Positions 1-4,745 of a stretch of 5,225 bases of DNA are shown piece after piece (within the stretch, counting starts at the first letter, position 1; each line of letters begins with the position of its first letter). The position numbers were made by a program, and so were the translations under genes. The DNA is from Salinibacterium sp. GTDB lineage: Bacteria > Actinomycetota > Actinomycetes > Actinomycetales > Microbacteriaceae. The stretch lies in contig SCSV01000332.1 of assembly GCA_004297555.1 (NCBI GenBank), positions 1-5,225 on the forward strand, given 5' to 3'. Below the pieces are notes generated by a model. The model saw only the letters and a program-made list of their open reading frames with translations. It made no database searches and was not told the origin of the DNA.

Positions 1-2136
1 CACGAGCAAGGCACGCACGACCATGCTGCTCACGAAGCCCACGCGCACGACCCGCACGCAGGCCACGACCAGCACGCCAGCCACGACGAGCATGCCGGCC
101 ACAACCCGGCGCTGTTCCGCCGCCGGTTCTGGGTGAGCCTCGCGCTGACCCTGCCGACGCTGCTCTTCTCGCAAGGGCTACAAGAGATCCTGCGGCTCGA
201 CGGGCCGCGTTTTCCCGGCAGCCAATTCATTCCCGCGATCTTCGGCATCGCTATCTTCTTCTACGGCGGACTCGTCTTTCTGCGGGGCGCGGTCACCGAG
301 TTGCGAGCCAAGCAACCGGGGATGATGACTCTCATCTCGCTGGCGATCGTGGTGGCGCTCGGCTACAGCGTCGCCGTCACGGCAGGCCTCGCCGGCATGG
401 ATTTCTGGTGGGAACTCGCGACGCTCATCACGATCATGCTGCTCGGGCACTGGTTGGAGATGTCAGCGGTGTCGGGTGCGCACGATGCGCTTGGCGAGTT
501 GGCGAAACTGCTGCCCGACGAGGCGGACATGGTGCACGGCGACCACATCATGAGCGTGCCGGTCGAGCGACTCGTGGTCGGCGATTGGGTGCTCGTGCGT
601 CCCGGCGAAGCAGTGCCGATCGATGGCGAGGTCGTCGAGGGCTCATCCGCGGTCAACGAATCGTTGCTGACGGGCGAATCCACTCCCGTTGAGAAGATCG
701 TCGGGTCCGCTGTCATCGCGGGTAGCGTGAACGGTGACGGCGCCCTCACCATTCGCGTGACCAAGTCGAGCGCAGAGACCGCCGTTGCGGGCATCATGAA
801 GCTGGTTCGGGATGCCCAAGCCAGCAAGTCACCCACCCAACTGCTCGCCGACCGTGCCGCCGCCCTGCTCTTCTACGTGGCCGTCGCATCCGCCATCCTC
901 ACGCTGGTGATCTGGATGCTGCTGCGACCCGACGACCCCTCGTTCGTGCTCGAGCGGGTGGTGAGTGTGCTCGTGATCGCGTGCCCGCACGCCCTCGGTC
1001 TGGCGATTCCGCTCGTCGCGCAGATCTCGACGTCGCTCGGCGCGCGAAACGGCATTCTGGTGAAGAGCCGGGCTGCTCTTGAGGAGGCCCGGGCGGTTGA
1101 CGTGGTGCTCTTCGACAAGACCGGAACGCTCACCACTGGCGTGCAAGAAGTCGCCAATGTAGTTGCCGCGGACGGCCACGACGAGGTGGAGGTGCTCGCG
1201 CTCGCCGCCGCGGTCGAGGCCCGATCGGAGCACCCGATCGCGCGGGCCATTGTCGCGGCGGCGGCGAGTGGCCAGGCGAACGCAGCACGCGCCACCGGGT
1301 TCCGTTCGCAAGCCGGCCGGGGCGCGACAGCCACTATCCTCGGCCGCCCGGTCACTGTCGGCGGGCGGCGTGTGCTCAACGAACGCGGCCTGACCCTGCC
1401 GCCCGAGCTCGTGCTGGCCTCGAGCGAGCACGCGGCAACCGGGGCGACGATCGTCTATGTCGAGTCCGGCGAGGAGGTGCTCGGACTCATCGCGCTCGCC
1501 GACGCGATTCGGCCCGAATCGGCACAAGCCGTCGCGCTGCTGAAGAGTCGCGGCATTCGAGTTGCAATGCTCACGGGCGATTCGCACTTGGTTGGCGAAT
1601 GGATCGGCTCGACCCTCGGCATCGAAGAGGTCTACGCCGAGGTGCTCCCCGGCGAGAAGGCGGATGTCGTCGCGCGCCTGCAGAAGGACGGCTCTCGAGT
1701 CGCCATGGTGGGCGATGGGGTCAACGACGCTCCCGCTCTGGCGCAAGCCGATATCGGCATCGCGATCGGCGCCGGCGCGGATGTCGCGATCGAGTCGGCC
1801 GGCATCGTGCTCGCCTCAAGCGACCCGGTCGGGGTCGCGGCGACGATCGCGCTCAGCCGCGCGACGTGGCGCAAAGAATTGCAGAACCTGTTTTGGGCGA
1901 CGGGCTACAACCTGGTCGGGATCCCACTCGCGGCCGGGGTGGCGTTCGGCGCGGGCATCCTATTGGCACCGGCAGTGGCAGCAATTCTGATGTCGGCCTC
2001 GACCGTGATCGTCGCGCTCAACGCCCAGCTGCTTCGCCGCCTGCGCCAGCCTCACGCGACATACTTGAGGCGTGACGATGACTCCGCTTCGCCTGACAGT
2101 AGCGATCAATCCGAACGCCTCGTTCGGGAAGGGTAG
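1..2136 (+). CDS. copB: CopB-like copper-exporting P1B-3 type ATPase (5' partial)
   Basis: An ATP-driven copper efflux pump of the inner membrane. The reading frame is open from base 1, so the true start lies upstream; the GTG at 133 is internal because in-frame upstream codons encode a His-rich metal-binding tail (12 His in the first 34 residues). Counting base 1 as residue 1 (711 residues seen): four membrane segments at about 45-63, 76-95, 108-130 and 136-154; actuator-domain TGE at 224-226; membrane motif C328-P329-H330; phosphorylation site D372 in DKTGT; nucleotide-binding H411-P412; hinge GDGVNDAP around D572 and D576; GYN at 635-637; MSAST at 664-668. CPH, rather than CPC, with a His-rich tail instead of a CxxC domain marks the P1B-3 (CopB) class. 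Whether the class moves Cu+, Ag+ or Cu2+ differs between published members. All catalytic residues are intact. The last ~20 residues (after the RRLRQ region) overlap the next gene and look non-conserved. Confidence 0.93.
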   Translation, partial: HEQGTHDHAAHEAHAHDPHAGHDQHASHDEHAGHNPALFRRRFWVSLALTLPTLLFSQGLQEILRLDGPRFPGSQFIPAIFGIAIFFYGGLVFLRGAVTELRAKQPGMMTLISLAIVVALGYSVAVTAGLAGMDFWWELATLITIMLLGHWLEMSAVSGAHDALGELAKLLPDEADMVHGDHIMSVPVERLVVGDWVLVRPGEAVPIDGEVVEGSSAVNESLLTGESTPVEKIVGSAVIAGSVNGDGALTIRVTKSSAETAVAGIMKLVRDAQASKSPTQLLADRAAALLFYVAVASAILTLVIWMLLRPDDPSFVLERVVSVLVIACPHALGLAIPLVAQISTSLGARNGILVKSRAALEEARAVDVVLFDKTGTLTTGVQEVANVVAADGHDEVEVLALAAAVEARSEHPIARAIVAAAASGQANAARATGFRSQAGRGATATILGRPVTVGGRRVLNERGLTLPPELVLASSEHAATGATIVYVESGEEVLGLIALADAIRPESAQAVALLKSRGIRVAMLTGDSHLVGEWIGSTLGIEEVYAEVLPGEKADVVARLQKDGSRVAMVGDGVNDAPALAQADIGIAIGAGADVAIESAGIVLASSDPVGVAATIALSRATWRKELQNLFWATGYNLVGIPLAAGVAFGAGILLAPAVAAILMSASTVIVALNAQLLRRLRQPHATYLRRDDDSASPDSSDQSERLVREG
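43..96 (+). repeat. 18-bp in-frame tandem repeat (x3) encoding the His-rich metal-binding tail
   Basis: Three consecutive 18-base units (43-60, 61-78, 79-96) encode AHDPHA, GHDQHA and SHDEHA, and a fourth partial copy starts at 97 (GHN). The pattern is [AGS]-H-D-x-H-A, which puts a His every third residue. The units differ mainly at the fourth codon. Such tails in CopB-type ATPases are thought to bind copper in the cytosol; the repeat structure suggests growth by slippage or unit duplication. Confidence 0.8.
2065..2070 (+). promoter_or_regulatory. Ribosome binding site of the lipid kinase gene, inside copB
   Basis: TTGAGG lies at 2065-2070 within the 3' end of the ATPase gene. Its GAGG core is 7 bases before the ATG at 2078 but only 1 base before the in-frame GTG at 2072. 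The spacing therefore favours ATG 2078 as the kinase start and supports translation coupled to the ATPase message. Confidence 0.6.
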
Positions 2137-2989
2137 AAGCGTCGGCCCGCGCGTCGTCGAGGCACTGCGTGCACTGGGCCACGAGGTCACCGAGCTGCTC
2201 GAGCCGGATTTCGGGAGCCTGATGGATGCCGGCCGAAAAGCTGTGGCAACCAAGCCGGACGCCTTCATCGTCGTCGGCGGGGACGGCATGATCAACCTCG
2301 GCACGAACCTCCTCGCCCTAACGGGCGTGCCACTCGGCGTGGTGCCCTCGGGCACGGGCAACGACATGGCTCGGGGCCTTGGCGTGCCAGTGGGAGACAC
2401 CGAAGCGGCGATCGAGTCGCTCGTTGTCGCGCTCGGCAAGCCCACCCGACAGATCGACGCGGCGCTCATCCACTACGGCGATTCGAAGACCCGCTGGTTC
2501 GCCTGCGTGCTCTCGGCAGGGTTCGACGCGATCGTCAACGAACAAGCCAATTCGATGCACCACCCCAAAGGACCGAGCCGCTACTTGATCGCGCTGGGGC
2601 TCGAACTGGCCAAGCTCAAGCCGATCGCCTACCGGCTCGTGCTCGACGGGCGGGAGCTGCTGACCTCTGGGGCGCTCATCAGCATCGGCAATAACACCTC
2701 GCTCGGCGGCGGGATGAAAGTGACGCCCGATGCCCGCCTCGATGACGGCCTGCTCGATGTGCTCGTGGTGCAGGCGCTCTCGCGCATCGCCTTCCTGCGC
2801 ATCTTCCCGCGCGTGTTCAAGGGCACGCACGTGACTGACCGGCGGGTCGCGGTGTACCGCGCCAAGCGCATCCGGATCGAAGCGGACGGCGTCGTCGCTT
2901 ATGCGGATGGCGAGCGCGTTGGTGCGCTCCCCATCGACGTCGAAGTCGTGCCGAACGCGCTCACCGTGCTTGCGCAGTCCGAGAACTAA
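2078..2989 (+). CDS. Diacylglycerol kinase-family (DgkB/YegS-like) lipid kinase
   Basis: A predicted cytosolic or membrane-associated kinase that phosphorylates diacylglycerol or a related lipid with ATP, feeding phosphatidic acid back into phospholipid synthesis. Counted from ATG 2078 it has 303 residues, the usual size for soluble members. Visible signatures: an N-terminal strand ending in AINPNASFGKG; the nucleotide-binding GGDGM at 67-71 (usually GGDGT; Met here); PSGTGNDMARGLGVP starting at P90; a glycine-rich LGGGMKVTPDARLDDGLLDV stretch in the C-terminal domain; and the closing ADGE...PNALTVL typical of the family. The in-frame GTG at 2072 is an alternative start but is too close to the ribosome binding site. 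The gene begins 59 bases before the ATPase stop, in the +1 frame relative to it, so the pair likely forms an operon. The exact lipid substrate cannot be read from sequence; sphingosine-type or other lipid substrates remain possible. Confidence 0.88.
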   Translation: MTPLRLTVAINPNASFGKGRSVGPRVVEALRALGHEVTELLEPDFGSLMDAGRKAVATKPDAFIVVGGDGMINLGTNLLALTGVPLGVVPSGTGNDMARGLGVPVGDTEAAIESLVVALGKPTRQIDAALIHYGDSKTRWFACVLSAGFDAIVNEQANSMHHPKGPSRYLIALGLELAKLKPIAYRLVLDGRELLTSGALISIGNNTSLGGGMKVTPDARLDDGLLDVLVVQALSRIAFLRIFPRVFKGTHVTDRRVAVYRAKRIRIEADGVVAYADGERVGALPIDVEVVPNALTVLAQSEN

Positions 2990-3432
2990 GCGGCGCCAAC
3001 CCGGTCGGTCGACACGCACGAATAGAGCGTCACGGTCTCGCCGCCCTGCTGTCGGGTCGAGACGATGAACTGCAGCTTGCGGATGCCCGGATGGCTCGCC
3101 CGGAACGCCGCGAAGTCGTTCTTGCACGCGGCTGCCAGAGCAGTCTGAAGACCACCATCGAGGGCCACGCGCTCTTCGGAGAGTCGCCCTTGGCCGATGA
3201 CCCGCAGGGCGTGCGGCTGGTTGCAAGGGGTGACTTGCGCTTGCGACACATCGGACGGGTTGGTGAAGGTGAAACAGTCATCGACCACCATGTCGGTGGC
3301 GCTCAACATCATCGTGTGCGCGATATGGCCGTCGGCATTTCGGGTGGGCGCCAGCACGTCGCAACCTGTGAGCGCGGCCGCCGGCACGACCACGAGAACC
3401 ATCGCGATCGCGGTGCGAAACAGCGTTCTCAA
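2986..3432 (-). CDS. Small secreted lipoprotein with septum-formation-like Cys pattern
   Basis: A 148-residue predicted lipoprotein anchored on the outer face of the cytoplasmic membrane. I place the start at TTG (3432-3430) because a perfect GGAGG (complement of 3440-3444) sits 7 bases upstream; the frame stays open to an ATG at 3519, but that would overlap the tRNA and put ~29 atypical residues before the signal peptide. From the TTG: Arg at 2 and 6, a hydrophobic core at about 8-21, and lipobox LTGC with lipidated C24. The mature part holds C53, C70, C103 and C139, probably two disulfides. The stretch VVDDCF (49-54) followed by VTPCNQPHALRVIG (67-80) resembles the actinobacterial 'septum formation' type domain (DC-F ... 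PC--PH---V). That assignment is by pattern memory and is tentative; the precise role is unknown. Its stop overlaps the kinase stop tail-to-tail by 4 bases, leaving no room for a terminator. Confidence 0.78.
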   Translation of the reverse strand: MRTLFRTAIAMVLVVVPAAALTGCDVLAPTRNADGHIAHTMMLSATDMVVDDCFTFTNPSDVSQAQVTPCNQPHALRVIGQGRLSEERVALDGGLQTALAAACKNDFAAFRASHPGIRKLQFIVSTRQQGGETVTLYSCVSTDRVGAA

Positions 3433-3439
3433 TCGATAC

Positions 3440-3444
3440 CCTCC
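3440..3444 (-). promoter_or_regulatory. Ribosome binding site of the lipoprotein gene (decides a TTG start)
   Basis: On the minus strand this reads GGAGG, a full Shine-Dalgarno core, 7 bases before TTG at 3432-3430. No comparable site precedes the more distal ATG at 3519 or the internal ATG within the signal peptide, so it fixes the start. Confidence 0.75.
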
Positions 3445-3466
3445 GCAGTCTCGGGCGCTACGTCGT

Positions 3467-3495
3467 TTGGCCCGAACTGGGCCATATGGCATACT
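3467..3495 (+). promoter_or_regulatory. Candidate sigma-70 type promoter for tRNA-Glu
   Basis: TTGGCC at 3467-3472 (4 of 6 to TTGACA) and CATACT at 3490-3495 (4 of 6 to TATAAT) are separated by 17 bases. Transcription would start near 3501-3503, leaving about 10 leader bases before the tRNA 5' end at 3512, a sensible layout for a tRNA gene. Both boxes are imperfect, so this is a candidate only. Confidence 0.4.
3468..3490. repeat. Two perfect inverted repeats in the lipoprotein/tRNA divergent spacer
   Basis: TGGCCC (3468-3473) and GGGCCA (3479-3484) form a perfect 6-bp inverted repeat around the 5-base spacer GAACT. It runs into a second perfect 10-bp palindrome, GCCATATGGC (3481-3490). Together they fill the spacer between the candidate -35 and -10 boxes of the tRNA promoter and lie in the upstream region of the divergent lipoprotein gene. 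They could be an operator, or a hairpin in a lipoprotein leader; function is unproven. Confidence 0.5.
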
Positions 3496-3511
3496 CGTGT
3501 AGTTGTCGTGA

Positions 3512-3584
3512 GGCCCCATCGTATAGTGGCCTAGTACGCCGCCCTCTCACGGCGGTAACGCGGGTTCGAATCCCGCTGGGGTCA
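3512..3584 (+). tRNA. tRNA-Glu (anticodon CTC)
   Basis: A 73-base tRNA without an encoded CCA tail; discriminator base A3584. The acceptor stem GGCCCCA (3512-3518) pairs with TGGGGTC (3577-3583), with one G-T pair. The anticodon stem CCGCC/GGCGG (3539-3543, 3551-3555) closes the loop CTCTCAC, placing anticodon CTC at 3546-3548, which reads GAG (Glu). The variable region is TAAC (3556-3559). The T arm GCGGG-TTCGAAT-CCCGC (3560-3576) is canonical. The D region GTATAGTGGCCTAGTAC matches the usual tRNA-Glu layout. It is a single tRNA, immediately followed by the TerC gene with no obvious terminator between them. Confidence 0.97.
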
Positions 3585-3585
3585 C

Positions 3586-3591
3586 TATAAC
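3586..3591 (+). promoter_or_regulatory. Candidate -10 element for the TerC gene, abutting the tRNA 3' end
   Basis: TATAAC (5 of 6 to TATAAT) begins two bases after the tRNA discriminator. A start of transcription about 7 bases later (near 3598) would give a leader of roughly 13 bases before ATG 3611. No good -35 exists: the matching region falls in the tRNA T arm (GGTTCG at 3563-3568 with 17-base spacing, a poor match). The alternative is read-through from the tRNA promoter. Confidence 0.3.
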
Positions 3592-3610
3592 CATTAGGAA
3601 CTTTCCAAGG

Positions 3611-4609
3611 ATGCACACCGTTCTACCGGTCGCCTTCGAAATCACTTCCCTCGTCATTCTGGTCGGCATTCTCATCGCCGATCTGGTGCTGGCCTACCGC
3701 CGCCCGCACGTCCCGAGCACGCGCGAGTCGTCGATCTGGGTCGCCGTATATGTTCTGCTCGCGCTTGTCTTTGCCGGCGCGATGTGGATGATCGGCAATC
3801 CGACTTCCGCGCTGGAATTCATCGCCGGCTGGGTGACGGAATACAGCCTGTCGATCGACAACCTCTTCGTGTTTGTCATCATCATGGCGAGATTCTCGGT
3901 GCCCAAGAAGTACCAGCAAGAAGTGCTGATGGTCGGCATAATCATCGCGCTCGTTCTGCGCGGCATCTTCATTCTTCTGGGCGTGGAGTTGATCCATGCC
4001 TTCTCCTGGATCTTCTACCTCTTCGGCGCGTTTCTCGTCTTCACCGCGGTTCAGCAAGCGCGGCAGAGCGAGAAAGACATGGAGGAAGCCGAGAGCAGCG
4101 TCATCCGGTTCTTGCGCAAGCGGATCGCGATTGCGCCGCGCATCGACGGCATGCGCCTGCGTACCGTGCATGAGGGCACTCGCATGTTCACGCCGATCCT
4201 CATCGTGCTCGTCGCCATCGGCACAACGGATCTGGTGTTCGCGCTTGACTCCATTCCGGCGATCTTCGGAATCACGCAGCAGCCGTTCATCGTGTTCACC
4301 GCGAACATCTTCGCGCTCATGGGCCTGCGCCAGCTCTACTTCTTGCTCGGCGACCTTATCGAGAAGCTCGACTACCTGCGCTATGGCATTGCCTTCGTGC
4401 TTGCCTTCATTGGGGCCAAGCTCATCGCGCACGCACTGCACGACAACGAGCTCTCCTTCATCAACGGTGGCCACCCAGTCGACTGGGCACCCGAGATTTC
4501 CACTCCGGTTTCCCTTGCGGTGATCCTTGCAGCCATGACAATCGCCACCGTGGCGAGCGTTATCAAGCTGCGCATCGAGAATCGGAACGCGGATTCCGCT
4601 CCCGATTAG
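3611..4609 (+). CDS. TerC/Alx-family integral membrane protein
   Basis: A polytopic membrane protein of the TerC family, 332 residues. Members include tellurite-resistance TerC and Alx-like proteins linked to manganese export, so a divalent metal (probably Mn2+) transport role is likely but not shown here. About nine hydrophobic segments are visible (near 6-28, 41-62, 83-97, 103-127, 130-149, 192-220, 225-250, 257-276, 296-317). The two family signatures are present: EYSLSIDNLF at 77-86 with acidic E77 and D83, and GTTDLVFALDSIPAIF starting at G204 with D207 and D213 inside the membrane; these acidic residues probably form the metal path. A charged loop lies at about 151-190. Start ATG 3611 has only a weak ribosome site (AGGA at 3596-3599, or AAGG directly adjacent). 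The gene follows tRNA-Glu by 26 bases. No yybP-ykoY-type riboswitch fits in that gap. Confidence 0.92.
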   Translation: MHTVLPVAFEITSLVILVGILIADLVLAYRRPHVPSTRESSIWVAVYVLLALVFAGAMWMIGNPTSALEFIAGWVTEYSLSIDNLFVFVIIMARFSVPKKYQQEVLMVGIIIALVLRGIFILLGVELIHAFSWIFYLFGAFLVFTAVQQARQSEKDMEEAESSVIRFLRKRIAIAPRIDGMRLRTVHEGTRMFTPILIVLVAIGTTDLVFALDSIPAIFGITQQPFIVFTANIFALMGLRQLYFLLGDLIEKLDYLRYGIAFVLAFIGAKLIAHALHDNELSFINGGHPVDWAPEISTPVSLAVILAAMTIATVASVIKLRIENRNADSAPD

Positions 4610-4745
4610 GGGGTATCCTGCGCCAAATTTTTGCTGGCGCGCCGTAGCTGATTGTTGCTAGCGTTGGTGAACCGCGCAGTCTAGGGGACTCGTCAGGGGA
4701 GACGTGGGCGCGGAATACGATGTTGCATGAACCCGGGGGGGACTC
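4610..4745. other. Intergenic spacer between the TerC gene and the zinc-ribbon gene
   Basis: Apart from the hairpin at 4620-4640, this 136-base stretch has no coding frame I can support. It holds a TACGAT at 4716-4721 that matches a -10 box at 4 of 6 positions, but with no -35 at a proper distance. A run of seven G (4735-4741) lies just before the next start and may serve as its ribosome site. AGGGGA occurs twice, 12 bases apart (4683-4688 and 4695-4700), without an evident role. Confidence 0.5.
4620..4640 (+). terminator. Weak candidate terminator hairpin after the TerC gene
   Basis: GCGCCA (4620-4625) and TGGCGC (4635-4640) form a perfect 6-bp stem around a 9-base loop that contains five T residues. 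It starts 11 bases after the TerC stop. No T run follows the stem, so it is not a textbook intrinsic terminator; many actinobacterial terminators lack a U tail, which keeps the call alive at low confidence. Confidence 0.35.

Noticed and set aside
133..135. GTG at 133 as the start of the copper ATPase
   Set aside because: The same frame is open back to base 1 and encodes a His-rich tail typical of CopB-type ATPases; GTG 133 would delete it and begin at the edge of the first membrane helix.
829..1746. Long minus-strand frame opposite the ATPase (305 codons)
   Set aside because: Arg/His/Glu-rich low-complexity product with no recognisable fold; it mirrors the high-GC codon pattern of the + strand gene, whose catalytic motifs are intact.
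2318..3226. Long minus-strand frame opposite the lipid kinase (302 codons)
   Set aside because: Arg-rich composition, no motif, and it runs across both the kinase and the lipoprotein gene in the wrong frame.
3091..3534. Plus-strand frame of 147 codons across the lipoprotein gene and into the tRNA
   Set aside because: It overlaps the tRNA gene, has no ribosome site, and is antisense to a well-supported lipoprotein.
3512..3584. tRNA-Glu as an attachment site of an integrated element
   Set aside because: No integrase gene and no repeat of the tRNA 3' end was seen in the window; the downstream genes look chromosomal.
3585..3610. Metal-sensing riboswitch (yybP-ykoY type) upstream of the TerC gene
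   Set aside because: Only 26 bases separate the tRNA from the start codon, far too short for the riboswitch fold.
3623..4474. Long minus-strand frame opposite the TerC gene (283 codons)
   Set aside because: Highly charged Asp/Glu/His/Arg product, the usual antisense image of a hydrophobic membrane protein in GC-rich DNA.
4693..4721. Promoter for the zinc-ribbon gene with TACGAT as -10
   Set aside because: At 17-base spacing the -35 region reads TCAGGG, which does not resemble a consensus; too weak to list as a feature.
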